This document shows, piece after piece, positions 31,008 through 42,350 of a stretch of DNA of 64,000 nt. The stretch comes from Lineus longissimus (Eukaryota > Nemertea > Pilidiophora > Heteronemertea > Lineidae): contig NC_088310.1 of the NCBI RefSeq assembly GCF_910592395.1, forward strand, positions 16,251,501 through 16,315,500. Direction: 5' to 3'. The translations under genes were made by a program, and so were the position numbers. Numbering within the stretch: position 1 is the stretch's first letter; every line of letters starts with the position of its first letter. The notes beneath the pieces are model-generated. The model had not been told where the DNA came from, did not search any database, and worked only from the letters and a program-made list of their open reading frames with translations.

Positions 31008-31626
31008 CGACCGACTATGGCTGGCGGGAGTGGACAAATATCTGAATTAAGGGTCGGGATAAATCAGATTTATACCACGACTATATTCATAATAGTAGAC
31101 AGCCAATCAGACCCCCGCATTTCATGAATTATGGTGACCATTAAATCTGAATTATACCACGACATAAATGAATCAACCCACGACTATAATCGTTTTAGAC
31201 CCACGACTATATTCGTAATAGCAGACAGCCAATCAGAGAGCCGAATTTATTGACGGAAGTGCGATTTATGGACGCCGGAAGTGCGATATATGGACGCCGG
31301 AAGTGCGATATATGGACGCCGGAAGTGCTATTTATGGACGCCGGATGTTAGAATGTTAGATTTAATGGTCACCCTAATTCATGAAATGCGGGGTTCTGAT
31401 TGGCTGTCTGCTATTACGAATATAGTCGTGGGTCTAAAACGATTATAGTCGTGGGTTGATGCATTTATGTCGTGGTATAATTCAGATTTAATGGTCACCA
31501 TAATTCATGAAATGCGGGGGTCTGATTGGCTGTCTACTATTATGAATATAGTCGTGGTATAAATCTGATTTATCCCGACCCTTAATTCAGATATTTGTCC
31601 ACTCCCGCCAGCCATAACCGACCGAC
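31008..31626. repeat. palindrome with ~230-bp arms
   Basis: 31008-31237 and 31395-31626 are reverse complements with very few differences (AATGAATCAACCC versus AATGCATCAACCC is the clearest). The spacer is about 157 bp. Arms contain GGCTGGCGGGAGTGGACAAA and CAGACAGCCAATCAGA. Transcribed, it would form a long hairpin RNA. Confidence 0.88.
31255..31348 (+). repeat. 22-bp tandem repeat, four copies, in the palindrome spacer
   Basis: GGAAGTGCGATATATGGACG plus CC is repeated four times with TTT/ATA variants. Confidence 0.9.
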
Positions 31627-32305
31627 CTGCCAACGTACCGTCATAGTGCAGTATCCCTTTCGCTTCTCTATAGCACGTGTCTGTGTAGTGCCCAGCGCAA
31701 TGGACGTGATGGAGTCCGACGTGACCTGACAGCAGCATCTCCAGTCAATTATACCGGGAAAACGAGTTCACGCGGTAAGGAACTGATAACGATACTCTAA
31801 AGATATGCTTTGTCTACATGGTCGGTGGATATAAAAACATGATTTGGGCCTAATCTATGCGCTGTAGTTTTTCTGCTCGAGTGTCTCGACCGATGCAATC
31901 AATGCATGAACTGCAACGCGCAACATGCATTTGTTGTCATTTGACCAGCGCACGTGCGCTTGTTTACAATTTCATTTCACGTGACCTGCTATCGTGGATT
32001 GGATATATCACATTGACTTATGAGACCTGTGACTCAACTACGAAACTCCTTGGGTTGGTAGGTCGGAAGGTCGGTCGGTCAGTCGGTCGGTCGGTCGGTC
32101 GGCGTTTTTCCGGTTACCGTTGAGGTTCTCGAAATTCAGATTCATCGAATCACAACAACACAGTATCTAAGCTGCTTGGTAGGGATTCCCCACCAAGCAC
32201 ATGAATGATGTGAATGGAAAAGAAAACCCGCATTATTTCCAGGAAGCGATTCAACGAATCAATGTGAGGAACCAGACATTTGTCACATTGCCAGAAGGCA
32301 ATGGC

Positions 32306-32417
32306 TGATATGAATAAAGTCTAGCAAATGCTTTTACTTCAATTTTGTACAGAAAGGCCCAGTGTAAATGAACATGGAGTTTTAAATAAAAGCATTTGCT
32401 CGTCTTTATTCATATCA
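32306..32417. mobile_element. hairpin element
   Basis: The left arm TGATATGAATAAAGTCTAGC and right arm (ending TCTTTATTCATATCA) pair over about 33 bases, including AGCAAATGCTTTTA. The loop is about 45 bp. Non-coding. Confidence 0.75.
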
Positions 32418-32539
32418 CCCAATGTCTTGTCAGTCTCAATACTGCATGAATTCAAGACCATGCACAGAAGTATTTTTTGGGTGGCATGTGTCATTTTTAT
32501 GGAAACAACCACCAAAGTAAACTGTAACTAAGCATTTTT

Positions 32540-32915
32540 AAAATTGGCCATCTTCAGGAGACTATAGTGTCCAGAGTAGGGTACTTGGTAAGGTTTGATT
32601 TAGCACTATATAAATATATTTCTAGTACGGGTGCAAGTGTGAATGGTTTCGACTTGAACCTCCCTTATAGCGGACACCTCTCTATTGAGAACAACCTCTC
32701 ATTTAAGGACAACCTCTCTTTTAAGGACACTAGTTTTGGTCCCAAATTGGTTGTTTCATTCAATTTGACCTCTCTATAAATCAGGGCACCTCTCTATACA
32801 GGACAGGCTTTTTCACTCCCGAGAGGTTCTGTACTGCGAGATTGGAGAGACCCCTTTTGGCAACTTTGTCTAACTTTATCCTGCCTACCAAGTTGCTGCC
32901 TATACAGTCCCTTTA
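32540..32915 (+). repeat. dispersed repeat family B, copy 3, with an internal insertion
   Basis: The ends match the other two copies (GGCCATCTTCAGG…; GGAGAGACCCCTTTTGGCAA, ACTTTATCCTGCCTACCAAG). The middle carries extra repeats of 'acctctctattaaggac' type (32660-32810) not present in copies 1 and 2. Confidence 0.7.
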
Positions 32916-33709
32916 ACAGTGCGGTGGCACAACAGCGGTGCTACACTTGTGGGGAATAATGGTCATGATAGTGGTGAGTGGGAACATTATCCTCTGCCTG
33001 GCCACCTGAATATCCCAACGCAGCCTAAATCCAAGTTTTAGCTACGGAATCTCTACGGATCCCTTCTCCTTCATGGACATTTTACATGCTTTTAACCCCT
33101 TACTGACCCACGATTCAGCGGCTTGTGCTAAGACCGGCGTAGAAGTTTAAAATGTCCTAGGATAAAATGTCTGGGAACAAAGGATTCTATTATGCGCTTC
33201 AATCTCTGAGCAATTGACGGTCAGGGTCTCTATAGAACCATATTGCAGAATACAATAGGGCCGGACACTTTTTCCAGGGGGGACACTTTTTACTTTTACA
33301 CCGGCCTGGCCCTTTCCCACCACGACATGCACAAGTGAAGTGTGGCGCATCGCAGCCCAAGACTGACCTAAATTCTAAAATTGGCAGCACTTGCTCCCTG
33401 TCCAGTCCAATCCCTTAGTAACCAGCCTAAGACAATCATTCTACGAGAAACCAAAGTTCAGTTAACTTCAATTTATCTAAATTCAAATATCAATGTTTGG
33501 GAGAAAATGATGATATGATGAACTTACGTTTTGAACAACAGAATCGACCCAGCTGCAAGCGGGAAAGACAGTTGAATAACGCGTGACCCCAGTCCCAGAA
33601 GTAACCTAGATTCCCGGTAATCGGAGGTATTATTACTTTGATAAGGGAATCCCGCTACTCCGATGTTTTTTCCTTGCAGAGATCCAAGAATTCCCAGATT
33701 GATATTCCA
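32916..33709. other. non-coding sequence
   Basis: No supported gene. A minus-strand open frame reaches a good donor-like AAC|GTAAGTTC at about 33527, but its upper part lies in the 15-bp repeat below and has no family resemblance. Confidence 0.4.
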
Positions 33710-33711
33710 GG

Positions 33712-33780
33712 GCGTAACCGTGGGGCGTAACCATGGGGCGTAACCGTGGGGCGTAACCCGTATCCATGGGGTATTCATCA
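33712..33780 (+). repeat. short tandem repeat, ~13-15 bp unit
   Basis: Four to five copies of GGGGCGTAACCGT and variants, ending GGGGCGTAACCCGTATCCAT. Confidence 0.85.
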
Positions 33781-34029
33781 TTCTGATGAGCCAGCAATTT
33801 CTAGAGGACATACCATTAGATGATACAGCACGTGGCTGGTGTCCCAGTGACACCTACAGCAGGGGGTTCATAATTATAATTACAAATGTATATATAACAT
33901 TTTTGTAAGAAGAGTAGTCTGCAGTCTGCAGTTGTCACGTGGTGACCGCTCGATCAAGTGTTGATGACGTCAAATGGCTTGCCATACATGTCCAATTATT
34001 AGGACTTTTCATGGGAGGACAACTTAAAA

Positions 34030-34372
34030 TTAATCAAGCCAAACATCCCTTAATAAATGACACTGCTAGATGTCAAGCGCCAAGTACCCTGTTTTATCAT
34101 CCATCTAGCCAAAGAGCCCTTCAAATGACAGAGCTGGATACCAAGCGCCACCTAGCAGGAAGTACCCATTAAGCCAAAGAGCCTGTTACATCATCCTTCC
34201 AGCCAAAGATCCCTTTAACTGACACAGGTGGATGACAAGCGCCACCTAGCGGGAAGTACCCTGTTATGTCAAGCGCCACCTAGCGAGTACCTTGTTACAT
34301 CGTCCATCCAGCCAAAGATCCCTTTAACTGACACAAGTGGATGACAAGCGCCACATAGCAGGAAGACCTAGT
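34030..34372 (+). repeat. degenerate tandem repeat, ~80-95 bp unit
   Basis: Units contain AGCCAAAGATCCCTTTAACT, GACACAGGTGGATGACAAGC and GCCACCTAGCGGGAAGTACC. Four to five diverged copies are visible, with one truncated unit near 34265. The array ends exactly where the polymerase relic begins. Confidence 0.8.
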
Positions 34373-36790
34373 TATATTCCAGATTTCCAGGTTTCCAACT
34401 TTCCAACTTTCCGGAAAGTACAGGCAACCGATATTAAGTGTCTCTTCTTATGATTAAATGACTTACTATTCTCTAGATAGTTAACATAATCATCGAATGC
34501 GATATCTCTCTTCACTACATTCTTTCCAATACCCTTTAATTTCTTTGATTCTGTTTCTTTAGTCGAGCCTTCCAGCTTCGCTCCTGACACTTTGTCAAGC
34601 TCTCCAGACGTAGACGCAAATTGATGAAAACCTGGGATTGGCCATGATACTCCTGGCTCTCTCACCATCTGTTACCAATTCAATTTCCATCCTGTTCCTT
34701 ATGTTCTCACAGGTCTTTCCGTAGAAACCATTGTTCATCAGTTTAAAATAATCTTTCTTAAAATCATTCTTAGAATCCATCCTCCTTTTAGTGTTAAACT
34801 CAATGTAGGTCGCCAACCATTTTGACTGTTTAAAGCTGATCACAGAATGAACCCTCTTAAGTACCGTGCTTGAGGTAAAACTGTAGCATCCTGTAATGTT
34901 CTATGTAGTTGGTCTTATCCTTTTGTGGTTCTTTTCTCATCACCCAGTAACTCTAGTAAGGGCTGAGTTCATCATCTTCAATGAAGAGAGATTCAGGACA
35001 GAATGGAAAATTCCTTGACTTGAACTTCATGTTACTAGGATAACCCAAGTCTACCTCAAAGAAATAACCTACATCACTATCATTAGGTATCGACATAATC
35101 CATCTTAGATAGAGGTTATCATCATCTGTTGAATCAATATCTGTCATATTAAAACTACCATAAGGTTGAGATTCCATCATAGCCCAACCGTAAAGGTTGT
35201 TAGCATCAATGTAGAGTAGTTTGTGGTGATCATCAGCCTTAACATGTCTTGTTCCCATAATGAAATACCACCTCTTATTGCATTTTCAAATGTAAGTAAG
35301 ATGTTAGTATCTGTCAGTAGTTCTAGGTTTATTCCTGTGTAGTTCAAACCAGCTTGCCATGTAAGACCCGGTGCCGAGTAACAGTGACATGGATCTATCT
35401 GAAAGTACATGTAGTTTAAATTTACTTCCCTGAACTTTTCAAATATATCAGCTAAAAGTAACACATCAGTTATAAGGTACAAGTCAATGAACTCACCGTG
35501 ATTTCTTATGTTAAAATGACCCCATATGGATTAGCCTCCTCGTACGCTGAATCAGGTGCCATTTCGTTCTTTAATTCATCAAAGAACATAGTCTTATCTT
35601 GGTAGGTTACATTGTAACTTTCATGTGACGTGTAAAATGAATAAGTTACCGATCCCTTCTTCCTCAATAGTTTAAAATCATCATTAGAAGGGAAGTGATA
35701 TCTCGTTATTTTGAAGTCATCATCTAACATTGATTTGGTTATGTTGTCTAAACTGGACTTTAGGAATCTGTACGAGTCTAAGAACCTGAAACAACCGAAC
35801 TGAAATGAAATGTATTGTTCTGCTGTTTTGGCAAGTAACTTAATACACAGTACGAGTCCTGAAGAACATATTTATGTCAGTTATGTACATGAAATTACCC
35901 TTGAAATAAAGAATATCAATGACATCATCATCATCATAGTTCTTACCATTCCCGGACAGGTAAAGAGATTCTAGTTTTGCCTCGCGTATGTTTTTAGCAG
36001 CTTCGTTCTGTAACTTGAACACATTGATCTTAAGATTATTATCACTCTCGATTTTAACTCCGTACTGAGAGCTAGGCTCGATATTAATCTCATTTTCATA
36101 CATCTTGTAGGGGTTAATTTCCGTTGCATTAAAACTTGTTTGCCCCTCACACGATGTGACTTTGTGGTATTTAGCAGCCAGTAGACTCCAGAGCAAACAC
36201 TTCTGATCATTTCCCTGTTCCTGTGACATAACATTGATGACAGCTTTAGTGTTAAATGGTAATCTAATGTAATGACCACCTTTGCACTTCTTGTAAGAAC
36301 ATATTGTCATGTCACAGGACTCTATTATGTTAAGAGACAAGCCAGACCCTTGAAAGTACCTCTCTTCAATCTGTGTATCAATGTAGTTAAGCTGGTTGGT
36401 TACTGCATAGATTGCCTGATTCCTTGAAATTGTGCTTTCCATTGGAGACTGAATTCGGTGTGACATTGTCACCTTGCCGATTCAAGCTCTGCTCTGCAGC
36501 CGAAGGCCGATTGAACTTGGCGAATACTAATATGCTTATTTTGTGGTGGTAATCATTGAGTTGACAAAGGACCTCCTCTAACTTCTCTCTGTATTCATAC
36601 ACCTGTTTAGCTTCTCTGTCAATATTAACTCTAATAGTAACCATGGCTTACCAAACTCCTTTACTGCGTCAATTCCTTCCACTTTCTTTATGCCATCAAG
36701 CTCCTCGGTCTCAAAGGCAAGCTTCTTATCTACAGTTCTAGGGATTAGTGGTGGAATAGGAGGTTGTACTTGTACCCCTAACGTACTCAT
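34372..36790 (-). pseudogene. protein-primed family B DNA polymerase relic (Polinton/Maverick or adintovirus type)
   Basis: Open segments in shifting minus frames follow the order of a protein-primed PolB (DNA_pol_B_2): N-terminal region 36790-35840 (KFNRPSA, GSGLSLN, KCLLWSLLA), 35800-35506 (FLDSYRFLKSSL, then FKLLRKKG), palm part with YLITDVLLLADIFEKFR and SPGL-like SAPGLTW (35482-35177), motif A LLYIDANNLYGWAM (35258-34953), motif B FKLMNNGFYGKT (34843-34595), and the distal KKLKGIGKNVVKR segment (34668-34372). Frames change near 36640, 36470, 35840, 35500, 35260, 34860 and 34640. The stretch between motif B and the distal segment, which should hold the catalytic DTD motif C, is missing. 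The gene is therefore dead. No integrase, capsid or packaging ATPase was seen nearby. The family is clear; which lineage is not. Confidence 0.88.
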
Positions 36791-37077
36791 CTGTTTCTGT
36801 AAATGCCCCTTTGTCTTCTTGTGGCTGCCATATTGCTGTATGAAACGTATTTAGTAGGACAGTGTACCTTTTGGTTTCAATAACTCATATTATCAGTCAT
36901 TATTTAGTTTAAAAAGATTTATTAAATTTCACTCATTCCAGTTATAGTATTCAAGTTATGTTACTTCTTACAGACTGTACGGACTGTACACACTGTACAG
37001 GTTGTAGTAATAGGAGATGAGTGATAGATTACTCTTTTTTTTTTGGGATTAAGGCAACTTTAATGTTTTCCCCCTTG
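36791..37077. other. spacer between two element relics
   Basis: Non-coding. It contains short repeats of 'gactgtac' type near 36973-37003 and a T10 run at 37035-37044, which read on minus could be the poly-A tail of the reverse transcriptase fragment. Confidence 0.45.
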
Positions 37078-37640
37078 ATTTTAGCCCTTTTTCCTACACA
37101 GAATCGTAGATATTCGTAGATGGCATTATCCCATTACTAAAGGCCTTACTAAAATCCAGGATTTTGACATCGAACTGTTGTTTCTTGTCGTGGGCTTGGG
37201 CAAGGCTAGGGCATACGTTGTGAGAAGCTGTGTTTCACACGAGAATCCGCGTCGGAAGCCATAGTTTAGGTTTGTTAGTATGTTCTGCGACTCAAGGTGG
37301 GACATGAAGTGGCTACATACGATGTGTTCCAGGGTTTTACAGAGTACTGAGGTGAGGGCCGTGATCGGTCTGTAGTTTTACAGTAGATGTTGATTCCCAT
37401 TTTTGAAGGCGGTGCGATGTTTGCATCGGTTCAGTCTCGTGGGAGGACTCCTGTTGTCAGGGATGATTGGAGATGACTCTTAGACCAGGCGCCAGCTCCG
37501 GTACATTCTCCCTTATGACTTTTTGGAATACCATCCGGGCCAGCGGCTTTGGACACGTTAAGATTCTTCAGCAGCTCTGTACACCGGCGGTTGTCACACT
37601 GATGTTACTCTCTATGTGCGGAAGAAAACCCACTTGTGGC
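37078..37640 (-). pseudogene. non-LTR retrotransposon reverse transcriptase fragment (CR1/L2-like)
   Basis: Read on minus with two or three frame changes it gives LLKNLNVSKAAGPDGIP, then LTTGVLPR, then NYRPITALTSVLCKTLEHIV, then NYGFRRGFSCETQLL, then FDVKILDFSKAFS. These are the conserved early reverse transcriptase blocks of CR1/L2-type elements, in order. The fragment stops shortly after the first catalytic aspartate block, so the YxDD box and endonuclease are absent. It carries several stops and frameshifts. Confidence 0.85.
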
Positions 37641-38609
37641 CTACATCCTGCAGAGGGTGGAAATTTCACCCCAGCATTCTGACAAGGACATCACAAGCCC
37701 ATATCCCAGTTACATTGTCCAATTACTGCTGAAAGCCTAGAAAAGAGCTCTTCCCTTGCCAATTAAGTGCACACGCTAATACCAATGGGGGTGCAGGATT
37801 GTTAACCTGGCTAGTCGCAACCTTGTTGTTTTTGTCTGTGGCAAGGACTTGAATTCAGGACCACCATATCGGAAATTCACCCTCTTGCCACTGGAACAAG
37901 AGAGCTTATTCTATCCAAAGGAGTGGTTATGAAGGCTCGGGTGCAAACTCTGGACAACCTGGTAAAGGTGTGCCTCAGCAACTGCTTGCTGTAAAGGTGC
38001 AAATTCTGTTCAGTTGAATCCCACACAGGTATCATAGGTTTTTTCAAGTGAGAAACAGTAACCGTACAGATTGTTCAGGTGCTGCTCTCCAAATCAACCC
38101 TGGGTATCTCTATCCTTGGGACGGACACTGTCTTCCCGAGTACTAAGGTGTCCGGATTATAGGATTGAACTAAACGGAAACCTAAGTATGCCGTCCTTTA
38201 TAATGAGTGTGGTCAGCTAAACAAGGTGTCTCGTAAGGCAGGTTTCACTGTATTTCCAAACATCAACATGAAATCAACAAAGATAAATTACTTATAGTGT
38301 AAATCATTTTATTTACATCACCTTAATTTGTGTGACTGGATAAAGCACAATCTTAGGTTCCTGCAAAATAAGGCTCAATAAATGGAGTGGTTGACTATAC
38401 AACTTACAAAATTCCCCACAATTTATCTCTTGCAAAACGTGCTAGAGCTGCAAAATTACAAACTACAGTATTTCAGACTTTTACTGAACAATATATACTA
38501 CAGCGTCTTGTTGTAACCAGTTATTGTGAGATTGGTTCATGATAACAGCACTATGTGCATGATCTCAAAGGATGTACATTTCAGTCACATATTACATGAT
38601 GTAACCTTA
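37641..38609. other. non-coding sequence
   Basis: No supported feature. Confidence 0.45.
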
Positions 38610-38900
38610 TTAACCCTTTTGATGCGGAAGCCCGTTTTTGTGCCAGCGCCTGATCGTGAGTAGTAGTCGATAGCACTACTGAACAGTGAACAGGCAACCA
38701 CTAATCAAAAGTGTCGCCATCTACAGTATTTGGATCAAACTAATGTTTCCCAAGAACATTTTGCATTGTTTAAAGAGGCTATGACCCCTGCCGACAAATC
38801 AAAATCATAGATGGCCATGATGCGCTATGCACATCACCCTCATGTGATGGGGACATGTGACATGGCATGCTATGCATGCTGTCTGCATCGAAAGGGTAAA
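38610..38900. mobile_element. second piggyBac-like miniature element
   Basis: TTAA at 38610 is followed by CCCTTTTGATGCGGAAG; the right end, reverse-complemented, reads CCCTTTCGATGCAGAC and is followed by TAAA instead of TTAA. Ends match over about 15 bases with two or three changes. Non-coding, older than the element at 14295. Confidence 0.55.
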
Positions 38901-41900
38901 AGGTCACTCATAATTATCAATATTTTCAAAAGAGAACAAAACTTTTTTCCCTGAAATGGTAATTTCAAAAATGTCGATTCTTTGAGAATATTGATCAACA
39001 TTTAAATAAAAGATTTGTACTCTTTTGAATGTACCAATGCATGACCCCTAACTGATCTCCGAAATAAATAAAAACAGGATTACATGCCAAATGTCCCAGG
39101 AAAAAAGATCATGCACATTCTGCTGGACAAGTTCTTCACAGGACCAGATATCAACCATTGACCTCAAGTGCACAGGTACCAGATATGCACTCTAAGGCCC
39201 AGAAATAAATATGGGCAATTGGTGCAGGAAACAAATTAAATAATTGTTAACCTCAAAGACAATTGAGGAGAATTTACATGCAAAAAGTTTTTACATACAG
39301 CAATCTACTGCACGTCTTGTAAAGTGCTTTACACATCAACGAGATTCTACACAATGTATGGAGCAATTGTCTAGGTTCACGTTGGGGTGGAAATTACTGT
39401 ACATTATTTACAGACGTACAGCAATCCTGCAGGTCTTGTACATTATTTACAAAATGAAATATTACCTATACACAGTCAAATTATTTAACTTGGTTACACT
39501 GTACAATGTGATCATCAAATCTGAGAATGCCCTCATGAAAGGAGAGCTATGATACAGGCCCTCGCAGAAGCCGACTTGACAGCTGCCAGTACAACCACCG
39601 CCCCACACCCCAAGCAATGTTCACCAGCCAGGAATCGCATGCCAACATCAAACCCCTGCTGCAGGTTACACAACAGTATTTATTCTAAAAATTGGTCCAT
39701 TCGAAATAGGCCATTGTGCACTTTGGTAATATCCTGGAAGAATTCAAGAGCTGAAAATTGTGTAAAAAGTCCAAAATGTGAGCAACTCGTTAACCTTATG
39801 AATGTACACAAACATGGCCAAGGTCAGTGAACTTCACACACTTTAAATTCTCGACCAAGTGAACACTGCTAAGTACAACCGTATAAGGATTTTTGTTACT
39901 TAGTACAAGAATCTAGACATGGAAGAGACCACCACGGCTTATGGTAATGAAATATTGCTCAATTCTAAATGTGTTGTTTGTTAGGCATCTACTGAGGCGA
40001 GACGTGTTGATGAGATTCATTCTCATTAGTGGCCTCCACTAATTTAACTACGATCCATAAATGAGGAGATATATTATACAATGAGAGAAGACTTCAATAC
40101 AGCCATTCGCCAAGTACTGCACATTAATTTGAATTCAATGGTAATTTTACAAGACATGGGACCACTGAAAATGTCTTCCTCTGCACCAAAACTTGAGTTT
40201 GGCAAGTTATTACTGACTGCATATTTGTGTGAAATTAAATCTGCCCTTATAGTCTTGGGCTGTATGAATATACAAGTTTTAGCTGCTTTCTAAAGCCATG
40301 ATAGCACAGTCAATCGGCTTGCAGTTGTAGAACATCAGCAAAATTTGTACTGTTGAGAAAAATAACAACACAGCTTCTACCGCTGAAGACCGGCTCACAT
40401 TCTAATCTAACAGGTTGAGGGGAAATCGCTTAACACTGTTAACAAATAACAAATAGGTTTTTTACAACTCGATAACAGCATAAACTGTCATGAGCAACTC
40501 GTGTTTCAGATGACCAAAGGAACAATCTTACTACTTACACAGAAACGACAGGAGGCCTATAGCCAAATTACTTAGTCTTTGTTCAAAGCTTTTGGGCTCT
40601 GGAGCAATAACTTTGTCAGATTCCTTAAAGTTGACATTTTTATTTATCGAAGCTTAGCATTGCAACCGAACACTCCATTTTAGTAACCAAGGTAAAAAAC
40701 TCTGCTCAGACAAATGTTGAACCCTAACAAATCCAGATAACAATTGATTACATTGGTCACAACGCGCAATATAAAAATCACAACTTCAAAGCAATCCAAC
40801 CAATAACTTGTACTACTGAGCCAAAAAAGTCGCAAAGAAAGACTAAATCAACGGACTATGTGTGAAAGGCAGAAAATCAATTGGGATTTTAAACTGTATC
40901 ATGATCAGAGGCTGCAATAGCCTGAAGTTATAATCGACCATCACTCAATAAGAGGATGTAAGCTGAAGACCATACTGGACAATGGTTACAGTTGCACGAA
41001 GCTAGGATTAGTAACAGAACAGTTCTTAAATTTGATCTAAGGAAGAATTTGCTACGAATGTGATCTGAAGAGAAAAGCTGCAGATACAAATGAACGAGAA
41101 TAGACAGGTCCAGTTTTGATCATCGGCGATTATGCATTATTTGCCAGTTCAAACAGAACCCAAGGGTGTGCCTACGAGGAACCATTTTCCAGCGTTTTTT
41201 GACCAATTTAGAAATATTTTGAAGCATTTCTGCACATGATAATATAGCTAGCATGACTAGTTATTGTGACCGAAGCAATACCCTCCTTGCATACCAAGCA
41301 CCCATCCTTAAAGTTGATCCCACTTGAGAAACTGACAATAATTTAAGACTTTTTTTTTGTTTCTGATCTATTAAGTTCACCTGACAATATTTTAACCCAA
41401 AAATTTCCATTTCCCTCAAAACATTAAGTTACTGGAGTTCAGAAGGTGATAGAGGAGTCTTTGTTCCTACTTAGAGAAAGACTCAGAAATGAAACCTAGC
41501 AAATACCCAAATTTCTCAACATTCAGGCAGACTACTTGCTGACTGATAAATAGATTCTACCTTTGGTTAGTCACAACTGTCATGAAGGTAAAGATCCAAC
41601 AAATAGAGTTGCTGTCAATTTTTAACAGTCTCAGTCACTGAGAAGTCCACTGGTCAGAGTTCCTGGGACGGCGACACTTGGGAAGAGACAACAAATCTAC
41701 CATAAACAATTTTAGCACTGGATGAAGCTTTGTTATATTTGCCCCATCAAATGAAGTCCAAAAAGTCCAGAATGAATCATAAGATTTGATGGTTTTGGAT
41801 GAGAATTTCAAGCAAGACGTCACCAATGTTACAGACAATATTTAGATTCCAGAGTTCATGCACATCCATGATTCTGCACACAAAGCCTTGTTTTTCAAAT

Positions 41901-42195
41901 GTCAAAACACTGAATTTAAATTGCACCCTGTTTTCAAATCTTTTATAACCTCGGCGGGGACACACCATTTTTTAGTTTGGCAGGTCACATAATTGTGAAA
42001 GATGCATCAATCTACAGAAGAAGAGTTTTTGAATGATAATCTTGTGCTTGATGATCGAGGTCGGAAAAATTTTAAGACTAGCAGATGCTAAAGTTTTAAC
42101 AGAAATATTGCATTTTCAAAATTGCCCATGATTACATTCAAGTATAAAAAGACAATTTTCTGCTGAAGGTTTACACGTGTAGTATATACACGTGT
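38901..42195. other. non-coding sequence downstream of the MARK gene
   Basis: No exon recognised on either strand. The distal part of the MARK 3' UTR could extend here. Confidence 0.4.
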
Positions 42196-42199
42196 AAAC

Positions 42200-42350
42200 A
42201 TGTAAAAAAGGATACCTACACACAACCATGTACATGCAAGGATTCATGCACACGATCATGTACATACGAGGATACATGCACACGACCATGTACATGCAAG
42301 GATACATGCACACAACCATGTACATGCAAGGATTCATGCACACGATTGTG
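42200..42350 (+). repeat. 30-bp minisatellite, four clear copies
   Basis: CATGTACATGCAAGGATACA followed by TGCACACGAC repeats at 42227, 42257, 42287 and 42317, with decayed copies on each side. Because the unit is 30 bases, a + frame shows a ten-residue peptide repeat (MYMQGYMHTT). I regard that as a by-product. Confidence 0.92.

Larger units (their letters stand above)
30894..32118. mobile_element. 1.2-kb element with GGTAACC ends, enclosing a large palindrome
   Basis: The left end GGTAACCGGAAAAACGCCGA is matched by the right end TCGGCGTTTTTCCGGTTACC. The ends then run into (CCGA/CCGACC)n repeats on both sides. A second copy of the left-end word occurs internally at 30991. The interior has no coding potential. 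It holds a nested palindrome and a 22-bp tandem repeat. No target duplication is obvious. Confidence 0.75.

Noticed and set aside
30894-32118. CRISPR-like appearance of short repeats
   Set aside because: Repeats are contiguous tandem or inverted copies without unique spacers, in eukaryotic DNA.
33524-33853. 109-codon minus frame ending at a donor-like site
   Set aside because: A large part is encoded by the short GGGGCGTAAC tandem repeat; no family resemblance.
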